Positions 48,473 to 57,155 are shown, counted from the first letter of the stretch. The stretch: DNA of 64,000 nt from CAYOWQ01 sp964407695 (GCA_964407695.1 CAYOWQ010000013.1:57150-121149); one strand, 5' to 3'. Notes: generated by a model not told the origin, from the sequence alone. Made by a program: numbers and translations.

Positions 48473-49000
48473 ATGGCCGGTCATACAAAAAATGCCGTTT
48501 GCATAGTGACCAGGAAGGATGTGCATGATCCGACGACTCTGGACGGATTCCACATCACGCATGGGTATGGGACTTTATGTTTCTCTGATCGGAGGTGGGT
48601 TTCTCCCTCCACCCCTAACTGGTGCCGGCAGCCTCCTTATCGTCATACGCTCGAGGATTCCGACAACGGCCCGCTCTTGGCCGCGTGGGGGAACTGCGAC
48701 TTCTCGGGACCCTGTCTTGAAGACATTAAACTCGATGGAGAAGTCGATGGTGCTGATCTCGGCTTGCTTCTCGCCGGGTGGACCGCGAACGAGAATTGTC
48801 CGTGTGAGTGCCCCGGCGCCGAGTCCCTAATGAGTGTGTCCACCGTGAGCCTTGAGGAATCGGCGGAGACGATTGGATTTGAGACGGTTGCCGACGTTGT
48901 TGAATGGCTTGGTGAAGTGACCCGGGCAGATCTCTGCCCTGCTGGAAGCGTCCGGTCTCATTTGAACAGCGCTGAACGAATCGAATTGTCCTCAGGATGA
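48473..49000 (+). pseudogene. Remnant of a dockerin-tailed secreted protein
   Basis: A 175-codon frame with pieces of a larger gene: TTLDGFHITHGYGT resembles a beta-helix repeat of exported proteins; then the end of one dockerin-like unit (NGPLLAAWGNC), a complete unit (LDGEVDGADLGLLLAGW), and a helical tail (TIGFETVADVVEWLGEVTRA). There is no signal peptide, and the middle looks like a deletion joint (WCRQPPYRHTLEDSDNGPLL). The tail resembles the end of the gene at 13962-15758. Probably nonfunctional. Confidence 0.5.
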
Positions 49001-49113
49001 ACCTGTCTCTCGCCCCGATGGTGGCTCTTCTCCTCAAGTAGGTCGGCGTTGTGGATCGTTACCAATCGTCGCGTTCCGCATTGCGAAGCCCGAGGAGTCA
49101 ATACCGTCCTGCC

Positions 49114-49599
49114 TCACGATGCTGAAGTGAAGAACCTGGCCTTCGCACTCGGCACCAGCGGTTGGGGTATCGCCTGCACCCTCGTCCGCGCCGACGGCGT
49201 CAACCCGAACTCTTGCTCCAGCCGCGTGAGCTGCTGGGCCACCTTGTTGGCGATCGCCACCTGCGGGAACTGCTGCAGGCAGCGGATCTTGCCCTTCTCA
49301 TCCTTGATCGGATAGGTGTCGCCGTGCTTCTGGATGAAGAGTTCGGCCCGAATCCAGCGCGACCATAGTTGGCAATACCTCGCGAGTGCGTTCCCATCAA
49401 TGCGGGTGAGCACGTTCATCTGCTCAAGCAGCGGAATCAATCGCCGCCATGCTTTGCGCGCATCGACATCCAGCCAGACCGGACACTTCGGTCGGCCCAC
49501 CGGGCCTTGCACCTCTGTTGCCGCCCGGCTATCGGCTCGTCGGCTTCCCTGCAGTCGCAGCACACTGCTCGGCAGCGGCGCGGGTCCTCGTCGTCCCAT
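49114..49599 (-). CDS. Phage terminase small subunit, P27 family
   Basis: 161 residues starting MGRRGPAPLPSSVLRLQGSR, the N-terminal signature of P27-family small terminases, then a helical core (WLDVDARKAWRRLIPLLEQM, LARYCQLWSRWIRAELFI) and GLTPSARTRVQ. It normally recognises viral DNA for packaging. The large subunit that should follow downstream (to the left) is missing; a decayed secreted-protein gene lies there instead. Confidence 0.85.
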   Translation of the reverse strand: MGRRGPAPLPSSVLRLQGSRRADSRAATEVQGPVGRPKCPVWLDVDARKAWRRLIPLLEQMNVLTRIDGNALARYCQLWSRWIRAELFIQKHGDTYPIKDEKGKIRCLQQFPQVAIANKVAQQLTRLEQEFGLTPSARTRVQAIPQPLVPSAKARFFTSAS

Positions 49600-49948
49600 G
49601 TCAATGTACCCCTTTCGGAAGAAGGCCCTGGAATCACCAGACTATACGTTGCTCGCAGCAATGGGGCCCCCCCCTATATCAAAACCCGCGCACGCGTGAA
49701 GAGACGCCCACGGACGGTCTACGGTCCCGAGGCTCCAGAGAATTGACCCGGTTATCCCCCTCCGACGCGAGTCGCAACGCCACGTGGGGCACCGTCGCGG
49801 CCCACCCGCCAACGTGGCCCGTGGGTAGCAGGAACGAAAACGCGCGTCGCTCAGAAATGCTGCAAATCAAGCCGTTTTCACCTTGATGTTCCCCCCCGTC
49901 GAGGTAGTCATGTGACCGCGCGGGCGGGGTGCCCGCCAAGGAGAATCC
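49600..49948. other. Intergenic stretch in the island
   Basis: No gene seen. A hairpin GCGGGC-GGGGT-GCCCGC (about 49919-49935) lies just before the ribosome site of the next gene, which may limit its translation. A long leftward frame crosses this stretch but overlaps better-supported rightward genes. Confidence 0.45.
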
Positions 49949-50233
49949 ATGACCATCAAGACCATCACGATCGAAGCCCACACCGGCCCGGACGTCGAGA
50001 TCACCCGCATCGCGGGTGGTGCGCTGGTGACCCAGGGCAACACCATCCTCTGCGAGTACCGGGCGAACGAACCCGATGAGAGCCGACGCACCAAGGCTAC
50101 GAAGGTGGCCGTCGCCATCTACGGCGCGGTGCAGCACCACGATCGGTTCGGTTCCATCCCCGGCCAACCCAACTGCACCGGTTCGATGATCTACGACGTC
50201 CGCTGCGAGATCGAACGATTGGCGGGGTGCTGA
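49949..50233 (+). CDS. Small island protein of unknown function
   Basis: 94 residues with AAGGAG about 6 nt upstream of the ATG. MTIKTITIEAHTGPDVEITR then GGALVTQGNTILCEYRAN: a small, beta-rich, soluble protein without a recognised domain. It is followed after 3 nt by a zinc-ribbon protein gene and later a HARE-HTH gene, a probable operon. Good start signals and natural composition support coding. Confidence 0.6.
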   Translation: MTIKTITIEAHTGPDVEITRIAGGALVTQGNTILCEYRANEPDESRRTKATKVAVAIYGAVQHHDRFGSIPGQPNCTGSMIYDVRCEIERLAGC

Positions 50234-50236
50234 ACC

Positions 50237-50428
50237 ATGACGACGAAGACCACGCAACAGATCGCGACGCGCCGCCGAACTCCGCGCATGCCTCGCTGCC
50301 CACACTGCGGCTCGAGCCGCAATACCACACGAGATCGTCTGCCCCGCGAGGGCATCTACCCCGCCAGCGTCCAATGTCGACGCTGCACCAACGTGTACCA
50401 GACCCAGACCAAGACCCAGACTCGATGA
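50237..50428 (+). CDS. Zinc-ribbon-like small protein
   Basis: 63 residues, MTTKTTQQIATRRRTPRMPR followed by CPHCGSSRNT and later CRRC (two C-x2-C pairs 25 or so residues apart), consistent with one zinc ribbon. The N-terminus is basic. It may bind nucleic acid. It is next to a HARE-HTH gene in the island. Confidence 0.6.
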   Translation: MTTKTTQQIATRRRTPRMPRCPHCGSSRNTTRDRLPREGIYPASVQCRRCTNVYQTQTKTQTR

Positions 50429-50485
50429 CCCGCCGCGTGGCGGGTTGTTTGTTTTCAGAACCGCTTCCATTGAAAGGAGCACCGC

Positions 50486-50926
50486 ATGTCCACCAAGACC
50501 AGCAAGTCCCCCAAGGCCAAGAGCACCCGAACCAAGAACGCCAAGCCCAAGGCCACGAAGAGCCCCAAGGCCGTAGCCAAGAAACCGACCGCCACCAACG
50601 GCACGTCGACCCCCGCGTCGACCCCCACGTCGCCGCCCGTTTCGCCACGGGCCGCGAAGTCGGCCAAGGCCCCCAAGACGGCCAAGCCCAAGCGCCCAAG
50701 CGGCCTCAACGCGGCAGCGGCCGTCCTGGCGGAAGCCAAGGAACCCATGACCTGTAGCACGATGGTCGAGACGATGGTCGCCAAGGGGCTGTGGTCGTCG
50801 CAGGGCAAGACTCCGGCGGCCACCATCTACGCCGCCATCATCCGAGAGATCGCCGCCAAGGGCAGCCAATCGCGCTTCAAGAAGACCGATCGAGGGTTGT
50901 TTGTCGCGAACAACAAGAAGCCGTGA
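50486..50926 (+). CDS. HARE-HTH domain protein with Lys/Ala-rich N-terminus
   Basis: 146 residues with AAAGGAG upstream. Residues 1-70 are a Lys/Ala/Pro-rich disordered arm (histone-H1-like). Residues about 72-142 form the HARE-HTH winged helix: GLNAAAAVLAEAKEPMTCST, VAKGLWSSQGKTPAATIYAA and SRFKKTDRGLFVAN. The family (HB1, ASXL, restriction endonuclease HTH) is known from chromatin and restriction proteins and has been proposed to read DNA modification. It lies a few hundred bases from a DNA methyltransferase remnant, which fits a role linked to modified DNA. Confidence 0.8.
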   Translation: MSTKTSKSPKAKSTRTKNAKPKATKSPKAVAKKPTATNGTSTPASTPTSPPVSPRAAKSAKAPKTAKPKRPSGLNAAAAVLAEAKEPMTCSTMVETMVAKGLWSSQGKTPAATIYAAIIREIAAKGSQSRFKKTDRGLFVANNKKP

Positions 50927-51029
50927 TCTGGATGGGCTCGATCCATTTTGCACGCACAATTCGCCCCGCACCTGTTCGGGGCGTTTTTCATCCAAGCGCC
51001 TCTCGTACGGACCGCTAGCATGTTGACTC

Positions 51030-51461
51030 GTGGATCCACTCTCCAACCTTACTGACGAAGAGGGCAGAGTACTGGCATGCCTAGCCCAGCGATATGAGCA
51101 CCAAAAGCTTGTATCTACACTCGACGCTGTGAGCGATGCCATTGGTGTTAGTTCGGAACGTGCGTTTCTGCTTCTCAAGGCCCTCGAAGGTCTCGACGTC
51201 GTCCGCGTGGAGCGAAGTGGGGATTTCATGCTCGTAAAGTTGCAGCCCCGTTGCACCTTGGTGTATCGCGAATATCTCAAGCGCCAAGCCGAACAGCCAG
51301 ATTTTGGGGAGGTGATTTCCAAGAGGGTCCGGTCGCATCCGTTGATTGCATCTTTTGTTGCGGTCACTCTTGCAGCGGCGGTCATTGTGCCTCTGGCGAA
51401 TTCCTTGTGGGACCTCATCGCACGAATCATGGACCAGAATGCACCGCCTTCTCCCCCGTGA
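51030..51461 (+). CDS. Winged-helix-like protein with C-terminal membrane segment
   Basis: 143 residues from a GTG. The N-terminal part (LTDEEGRVLACLAQRYEHQK, AIGVSSERAFLLLKALEGLD) has helix-turn-helix character; residues about 108-133 (IASFVAVTLAAAVIVPLANS) are one membrane helix. Role unknown. Its 3' end overlaps the leftward methyltransferase remnant by 35 nt. Confidence 0.5.
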   Translation: MDPLSNLTDEEGRVLACLAQRYEHQKLVSTLDAVSDAIGVSSERAFLLLKALEGLDVVRVERSGDFMLVKLQPRCTLVYREYLKRQAEQPDFGEVISKRVRSHPLIASFVAVTLAAAVIVPLANSLWDLIARIMDQNAPPSPP

Positions 51462-51825
51462 ACGCCTCCCACCGGCGCACCGCCGCATCAACGAACGCGG
51501 GCTCGAGTTCCATCGCGAAGCAGCGCCGACCCAGCGTCTCGGCCGCGATGATCTGTGAGCCGCTGCCTGAGAACGGTTCAAAGCAGATATCCCCGACCTG
51601 AGTGTGCTTGCGCATGGGCCGGGCGAAGATCTCCACCGGCTTCTGGGTAGGGTGTTCGTTGCCCACGATCCGCGCTTTGCCCTCCCAGTCGATCTCCCAG
51701 ACCGAGTTGAACATGTGGTCGCTGTCGTGTTCGGGCTGCGAGCCCTTCTTCCAACCCATCATGCAGGGCTCGTGACGGAAGTGCCAGAAGACCCTGCCGA
51801 AGACCGGCGTGGGTTTCACCCACAC
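51427..51825 (-). pseudogene. DNA methyltransferase, C-terminal fragment
   Basis: About 130 codons matching the end of an N4-cytosine/N6-adenine methyltransferase: HPTQKPVEIFARPMRKH, then the AdoMet-binding FEPFSGSGSQIIAAETLGRR and a C-terminal LEPAFVDAAVRRWEAFTG. The N-terminal half with the catalytic (D/N/S)PP(Y/F) motif is missing: upstream the sequence changes abruptly into the end of a DUF2924 gene in another frame. This is a deletion joint, so the enzyme is dead. Confidence 0.8.
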
Positions 51826-52226
51826 TCGAATCCCTGGTCATCCGCCAACACCACCACCCGTACCCTCATGCCCTTGTACTCGCGCACGAGGGCTGATCCC
51901 GGAGGCGGCAAGCGGGAGTCACGCGGCGGCTCGGTCGGCACCCTGAGTATCGCCACCGTTGTCACCCCATGCTGCGGCGGGCTGATCATGGTCTTGGGGG
52001 CCATGACCCGGATATCCGCATCGTTGGCGAGCTCTATGGCTCGTCGCCGTGCCCGGATGGATAGGTCCCCATAGGCGTTGGCTTGGATGCGCCAGGCGTT
52101 CTTGCGGATCAGGTACTGACGGTGGCGGGTTCGGCACGGCTGCCCGTGCAGGCGTTCATAGAGGTCGGCCAGTTCACCAGTCTTCATTCGTTGCAGGGCT
52201 TCCACCTCGTCTTCAACGGTCGGCAT
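51816..52226 (-). pseudogene. DUF2924 protein, truncated at the C-terminus
   Basis: 136 codons from the ATG at 52226 with AAGGAGG 6 nt upstream. The family pattern is clear: LQRMKTGELADLYERLHGQP, RQYLIRKNAWRIQANAYGDL, RARRRAIELANDAD and PPPGSALVREYKGMRVRVVV. Relatives continue for 40 or so residues past the GFE step; here the frame ends after GFECG, at the joint with the methyltransferase fragment. DUF2924 genes usually sit beside large serine recombinases, which are absent here. Confidence 0.8.
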
Positions 52227-52491
52227 GCTCATCCTCCTTGGCACCGAGGCTGTAACCCGCGGTGCGTTGAGCACCATGGAGCCGACATTCACCGGGAAGT
52301 TCAAGGCATGGCGGAGACGAATCCGAACACTCCCCGGAATCGGGGCACTCCTCCCTATTCGCCTGTTGACGAGCGCGATCAAGGCCCCGTGCAAAGATCG
52401 CGGCCACTTCTGCCCTTCGCTCGGCCACGGTCATGGTGTCTGGATGTCTCGTCCAATCCACAGGAAGCCTCCAATGGCGGTGGTCCGCCAT
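52213..52491 (-). CDS. Small recombinase-island protein upstream of DUF2924
   Basis: 92 residues. The segment TMTVAERRAEVAAIFARGLD followed by a linker and CLELPGECRLHG matches the small protein that commonly precedes DUF2924 in recombinase cassettes. Function unknown. It overlaps the DUF2924 start by 14 nt, so the two were coupled. Confidence 0.6.
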   Translation of the reverse strand: MADHRHWRLPVDWTRHPDTMTVAERRAEVAAIFARGLDRARQQANREECPDSGECSDSSPPCLELPGECRLHGAQRTAGYSLGAKEDEHADR

Positions 52492-52554
52492 CTCTTCTCT
52501 ATGCCGCGGCAGGGGAGGTTGCCCGGAATCTCATAACCTGACAGTCAGTGGCTG

Positions 52555-52938
52555 TTGGCCGAAAATTCAGTGATCCGGTATCGTCATCCCGTGAGTGCGT
52601 ATTCAGGCATTCGAGAGCTCACGCCTGGAATTCGGAGGAGGTTCGAGCATTGGATTTTCTGCGATACTTGGCACACCGGCGATCTGCACGACGATGGCAG
52701 GTTCTATCAGTTTGTCAGGGCGACTCATCGTTATTGTGCATTTCCTCCGACAACGGTTGACATCAAGAAACTAATACTTCGGGATGGAGCGCGCGTCGTC
52801 CGACACCGGTCAACTCTTAGAAAACTTGCCCGGGAATATGCCATGAAGTACGCGCTTCTCATGGAGTATGAGAGCGTGATTAATCCTCGAGGAATGACCG
52901 GGAGGCAAGGTGAGAGACTGCGTAGAACGACAGCGTAG
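52555..52938 (+). CDS. Hypothetical protein
   Basis: 127 residues from a TTG; no strong ribosome site. Composition is natural (FEHWIFCDTWHTGDLHDDGR, LAREYAMKYALLMEYESVIN) and AT-richer than the surroundings, but no family is recognised. It may be island cargo. Confidence 0.35.
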   Translation: MAENSVIRYRHPVSAYSGIRELTPGIRRRFEHWIFCDTWHTGDLHDDGRFYQFVRATHRYCAFPPTTVDIKKLILRDGARVVRHRSTLRKLAREYAMKYALLMEYESVINPRGMTGRQGERLRRTTA

Positions 52939-53264
52939 TTTGGTCGCGCGATGATTCGAACACCGTCAACCCCCGATAGGACGCGAAACCCCCTGGTCAC
53001 TCTCCCTCGACCGATCATGACCCCCAGATAACCCGCACATGGTCTCGGGGAGAGACAAAGAGACAATTGCCCGATTTCGGCCCAAGCCCCCCGACAGCAG
53101 AGACTTCTGGTTATCACCGGCTCCGCCACCCTCCCCCGCCGCTCCTCGCGCCCCGCTCGCCGACTCTTCAATACAAGCCGCAAAAAGCAACAACGCCGCC
53201 GAAATCTCTCGGCGGCGTCTTGCGAGGTCTTGTCGGCCGGCGGCTTTCGCAACCGGCCTGGAAG
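52939..53264. other. Intergenic stretch next to the initiator tRNA
   Basis: No gene seen. It contains the terminator of the tRNA transcript and a GCCGG-rich stem-loop (about 53233-53259) similar to the one at 35.3 kb. Confidence 0.5.
53182..53217 (-). terminator. Terminator of the initiator tRNA transcript
   Basis: On the minus strand a perfect 9-bp stem CGCCGCCGA/TCGGCGGCG with a 6-nt loop is followed by TTGTTGCTTTTT, just downstream of the tRNA gene. Confidence 0.75.
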
Positions 53265-53338
<74 letters not shown>

Positions 53339-53488
53339 ATCTGGATCGGAAGAGTATGACACCCATCCGGACCCGTCAACCTCTCAGCCATCGTTTCGCA
53401 GCCGATTCAGTCGAATTCTTCGATTTCTCGCGACGGCGGTACCCGGCGGCCGATGATCTCCCGTCCCTGAAAGTCAGGAGGTCTGGCA

Positions 53489-54328
53489 ATGACGCATTGG
53501 CGGCTGGCGGTGTTGGTACTGGTGTTCTCTGCGTTCGCAGGTTTCAACTCGGAACTGATCGCGACGCAGAACGGAGAAGTCGAAGAGTCTGCCGCGACGG
53601 AAATCGATCTTTCCGCGCACTTTGAAGGATTCGACGGTTGTTTCGCCATGCTGAATCAGTCCACAGGCGAGTGGACCCGCTACAACTCCAAGCGTTGCCG
53701 CGAGCAGCTCTCGCCCTGCTCAACATTCAAGATCCCCAATGCAATCATCGCCCTCGACGCCGGTGTGGTCAACGGCGCTGAACATCTGCTGACGTGGGAC
53801 GGCATCAAGCGGTCGCGCGAATCGCTCAACAAGGACCACACCCTGCGCACTGCCATGAAAGACTCAGTCGTCTGGTATTTCCAGACTCTTGCTCGGAAGA
53901 TTGGTGAAGAGAAGATGCAGCAGCAGCTCGACGCCTTCGACTACGGCAACCGAGATATCTCCGGCGGCATCGATCAGTTCTGGCTCGGCAGCTCGCTGCT
54001 CATCTCGGCCGACCAGCAGGTCCGCTTCCTGAGCCGACTCGCCTCGCGGCAACTTGATGTGAAGCCCGAGACCATCGACGTAGTTCGAGAGATATTGCTG
54101 CAGCCGGAAACCGCCCACGGTCGTCTCATGGGCAAAACCGGCACGCTTGGCAAGGGCGACAAGGCCACCGTTGGCTGGTTCGTCGGCTGGGTGGAGCGCA
54201 GCGACGGCGCCTGTATCTTCGCCCTGAACATCAAAGCCGACGACAAGGCCAACGGCCCGAAGGCCCGGGCCATCGCCATGAACATTCTCGACGCGATGTT
54301 CCCCGACGACGTGCCACCAAGGCCTTAA
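53489..54328 (+). CDS. Class D (OXA-type) beta-lactamase
   Basis: 279 residues with AGGAGG 8 nt upstream of the ATG. Signal peptide MTHWRLAVLVLVFSAFAGFN. All class D active-site elements are present in order: Ser78-Thr-Phe-Lys81 (SPCSTFKIPNA), Ser126-Val-Val (KDSVVWYFQ), Tyr152-Gly-Asn (FDYGNRDISGG), FWL at 164-166 and Lys216-Thr-Gly (MGKTGTLG), then VGWFVGWVE. The enzyme hydrolyses beta-lactams in the periplasm through an acyl-serine and a carbamylated lysine. A cysteine pair (Cys70, Cys77) may form a disulphide. An alternative is a BlaR-type sensor domain, but the full-length exported single domain favours the enzyme. Confidence 0.92.
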   Translation: MTHWRLAVLVLVFSAFAGFNSELIATQNGEVEESAATEIDLSAHFEGFDGCFAMLNQSTGEWTRYNSKRCREQLSPCSTFKIPNAIIALDAGVVNGAEHLLTWDGIKRSRESLNKDHTLRTAMKDSVVWYFQTLARKIGEEKMQQQLDAFDYGNRDISGGIDQFWLGSSLLISADQQVRFLSRLASRQLDVKPETIDVVREILLQPETAHGRLMGKTGTLGKGDKATVGWFVGWVERSDGACIFALNIKADDKANGPKARAIAMNILDAMFPDDVPPRP

Positions 54329-54426
54329 GAGCCTTCGCAGCGGTCTGAAATCTGTCACAATCGTGTATCAACGGGGCAGCCTTGACTCGACTCACTTCCC
54401 ATTGGGCCCGATACTTGTTCGATGTG

Positions 54427-55146
54427 ATGAGCGGATCCGCTTCCATTCTTGTCATTGAGGACGACGTACCGATCCGCCGCGGCGTGGTGGATGCGCTCAC
54501 CTTCGCCGGGTATGACGTGAACGAAGCGGGTGACGGAAACATCGGCCTTTCCAAGGCACTCGAGACCCAGCCCGATCTCGTCCTGCTCGACGTGCTTCTG
54601 CCCAAACGCAACGGATTCGATGTATTGGCGGGCATCAGATCCGCCAAACCAACATTGCCCGTCATCATGCTGACCGCTCGCGGCTCCGAGGAAGACCGCA
54701 TTCGCGGCCTTCGTTCCGGCGCCGACGACTACGTGGTCAAACCATTCTCTGCCCGCGAACTCCTCGCGCGTGTGGAAGCTGTCTTGCGTCGATCGCCCGG
54801 CCGGCCGCTCGATGTCGATCTCATCAGCCTCGACGGCATCTGCATCAGTCTCTCCCGCCGCCAAGCCACGCTCCCCGATGCCTCCATCGCCACACTCACC
54901 GATCGCGAAGCAGCCATCCTTCGTTACCTCGCCTCCAATCGTTCCCGCGCGGTGGATCGGCTCGAACTCCTTCATAATGTCTGGGGCCTCGATCCACGCG
55001 GCCTGCAGACCCGCACGGTCGACATGCATATCGCTCGCCTTCGCGAAAAGCTCGGCGACGATCCCGCCAATCCTCGGCTGATCTGCACCGTACGAGCCAA
55101 GGGATACATGCTCGGCGAATCCGCCACCTGCGAGCCGCCCACATGA
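54427..55146 (+). CDS. OmpR-family response regulator
   Basis: 239 residues from the ATG at 54427. Receiver with ILVIEDD, phosphoacceptor in LVLLDVLLPKRNG, Thr in IMLTARGSEED and Lys in YVVKPFSARELLARV; then a C-terminal winged helix with LLHNVWGLDPRGLQTRTVDM and VRAKGYMLGE. It binds DNA when phosphorylated. The stop overlaps the kinase start as ATGA, so the pair is coupled. It begins about 100 nt after the beta-lactamase gene; regulation of that gene is possible but unproven. Confidence 0.93.
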   Translation: MSGSASILVIEDDVPIRRGVVDALTFAGYDVNEAGDGNIGLSKALETQPDLVLLDVLLPKRNGFDVLAGIRSAKPTLPVIMLTARGSEEDRIRGLRSGADDYVVKPFSARELLARVEAVLRRSPGRPLDVDLISLDGICISLSRRQATLPDASIATLTDREAAILRYLASNRSRAVDRLELLHNVWGLDPRGLQTRTVDMHIARLREKLGDDPANPRLICTVRAKGYMLGESATCEPPT

Positions 55147-57125
55147 AGCGCCCGGCGGTCTCCACTCTCCTGTTCATCTCCGGGGTGGCCGCGGTCATCG
55201 TGGCCCTTCTCGGCGTCAGTTGGATCCTTCTCTCCCTCGAACGGTCTGAACGCCGGGCCGTCGCCATGACTCGTCACCTCGAAACCATGCGGCTCTCGCT
55301 GTGGCGCATGGATTCATGGCTTGCTCCCCGCATCGCGGCCGAATCCGTCCGCCCCTATTTCGAATACCTATCCTTCTACCCGCAGGACCGGGCCTACACG
55401 CGAATCCTTAACGAAATCGAAAAGGGCGAAGTGCTCACCCCGTCGCCTCTCCTGAGTTTCAATTCGGAACTCATTCCCCTTCACTTCCAGATCAATGACG
55501 AAGGCGTGCTCACCTCTCCACAGGCCCCTGTCGGCAATCAACTCGACCTTGCCCAGACCTGCTGTAGCGATCCAACCTTCATCGATGCCCACCGCAAGAA
55601 GCTTGAGCACCTTGCTCCGAACCTCTCCATCACTGACCTGCGCCAGGGCATCCAGCGAACGGAACAACTCGTCCGCTCGATCTCTCCGCCGGAGATCGCC
55701 GACCTCCGACTCGCCGACGCTGCGCCGGTGATCGACTCCCTGGCAACCACGGCTGCGCCCGCCAACCCGACCTCCCGCCCTCCAACACCGCAGCCGCCGC
55801 CGGTCCAGACCGGCCAGACCTCGACTCGCACCCCGGACCAATCAGGTGATAGATCCGCCACACAAACCGGCAAAGGATCGGCCGACTGGGCGAAACGCTC
55901 CGAGGCATCCAACTACAACGCGCAATCGCTGCAACAGGCTGAATCCGACATCTTCCTCCAGCAAGCCAGAGCGATGCCCGATGTGGAAGCCCCCAACGCG
56001 CCCGATGTCATCGACGTCGGCCAATTCCTTCCGGTCTGGTTGAATCAAGGCCAGACCCTCGCCTATGTCCGCCGCGTCGGCGTAAACAACACCACCCTCT
56101 ATCAAGGATTCATCGTCGATTGGCCAACGCTTCAGCAATCGCTCCTGACGCAAGTCGATGATCTTGTGGAAAACGCCTCCCTCGAACCGGTCTGCACCGA
56201 GTCCGAGGCCGACGCCCACAACTCCACGATGCTCGCGGCCGTTCCCGCCCGGCTCATCGCGTCGCCCGCGCCCAGCGACGCTCAGGGCGACATCTCATCA
56301 AGGCTCACCCCCGCCCGCCTTGCCCTCATCCTGGTGTGGCTCGCCGCGGCCGGCGCCCTCGTCGCGTCGTGGTTCACCATTCGCGCCAGCGCCCTCTATG
56401 CGGAAAAACGCAGCCGCTTCGCCTCCACCGTTACCCATGAACTTCGCACCCCGCTCACGACCTTCCAGCTGTACTCCGAGATGCTCGCCGACGACATGAT
56501 CAAAGACCCCGATCAGCGGCAGCGCTATCTCCGCACCCTGCAGCAGGAATCAGGCCGACTCGCCACCCTCGTCGAGAATGTGCTCTCCTTCGCCCGCATT
56601 GAACAGAAGCGCTTTCAGCCCCATCTCTCCTCAACCACTCTCAGCGCCCTCATCAATCGGCTCGCCGATCGTCTCAACCCTCGCGTGCGCCAGGGCCACC
56701 TCGATCTGCTCACATCCGTTGAGACCGATGTTGATATTCATGTCGATGAGGATGCCGTCGGCCAGATCATCGCCAACCTCATCGACAACGCGGCCAAATA
56801 CGCCGTCAACCACCATTCCGCGACGACTCAGGATCACCGTGTTCATCTCGAAGCGTCTGCTGACGATCGAACCATCTCCATCCGCGTACGCGATCACGGC
56901 CCCGGCGTTTCGCCCAGCGCGCTTCGCAACCTCTTCAAGCCGTTCGAACGCGGCGATGCTCACAACTCCGAAGCCAATCATCCCGCACCCCCCGGCGTCG
57001 GTCTCGGTCTTGCACTCTGTCGCGAACTCGCCCGTCAACTCGGCGGCGATCTGACCTATGCCCCCGCCCCGGCCGGCGGCGCAGTGTTCGTGCTCAGCCT
57101 CCCGGTCAAGCCGGCCTCGGCCTAG
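55143..57125 (+). CDS. Membrane sensor histidine kinase
   Basis: 660 residues. Membrane segments at about 8-30 (LLFISGVAAVIVALLGVSWI) and 398-418 (LALILVWLAAAGALVASWF), with a ~365-residue exported sensor region containing a Pro/Thr/Gln-rich linker (about 205-235). The kinase core has the phospho-His in TVTHELRTPLTTF, NLIDNAAKYA, RDHGPGVSP and GVGLGLALCREL. No HAMP domain is evident. It pairs with the upstream response regulator; the stimulus is unknown. Confidence 0.92.
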   Translation: MKRPAVSTLLFISGVAAVIVALLGVSWILLSLERSERRAVAMTRHLETMRLSLWRMDSWLAPRIAAESVRPYFEYLSFYPQDRAYTRILNEIEKGEVLTPSPLLSFNSELIPLHFQINDEGVLTSPQAPVGNQLDLAQTCCSDPTFIDAHRKKLEHLAPNLSITDLRQGIQRTEQLVRSISPPEIADLRLADAAPVIDSLATTAAPANPTSRPPTPQPPPVQTGQTSTRTPDQSGDRSATQTGKGSADWAKRSEASNYNAQSLQQAESDIFLQQARAMPDVEAPNAPDVIDVGQFLPVWLNQGQTLAYVRRVGVNNTTLYQGFIVDWPTLQQSLLTQVDDLVENASLEPVCTESEADAHNSTMLAAVPARLIASPAPSDAQGDISSRLTPARLALILVWLAAAGALVASWFTIRASALYAEKRSRFASTVTHELRTPLTTFQLYSEMLADDMIKDPDQRQRYLRTLQQESGRLATLVENVLSFARIEQKRFQPHLSSTTLSALINRLADRLNPRVRQGHLDLLTSVETDVDIHVDEDAVGQIIANLIDNAAKYAVNHHSATTQDHRVHLEASADDRTISIRVRDHGPGVSPSALRNLFKPFERGDAHNSEANHPAPPGVGLGLALCRELARQLGGDLTYAPAPAGGAVFVLSLPVKPASA

Positions 57126-57155
57126 CGCAGGCTCGCGAACGACAGCGAGCTCGCT

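Larger units (their letters stand above)
49114..52491. mobile_element. Decayed phage/recombinase-type island
   Basis: The genes here belong to families found on prophages and recombinase islands: P27 small terminase, HARE-HTH protein, DUF2924 with its small partner, and an adenine/cytosine-type DNA methyltransferase. Several are truncated. No integrase, recombinase or large terminase is present. The right side lies under 1 kb from the 3' end of an initiator tRNA gene, a common kind of integration target, but I find no duplicated tRNA end at the left, so the limits are uncertain. Confidence 0.5.

Noticed and set aside
49679..51472. A 597-codon leftward open frame through the island
   Set aside because: It covers several rightward genes that have good ribosome sites and a recognisable HARE-HTH domain. 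Its product is Arg/Gly-rich without domains, so it is an antisense shadow.
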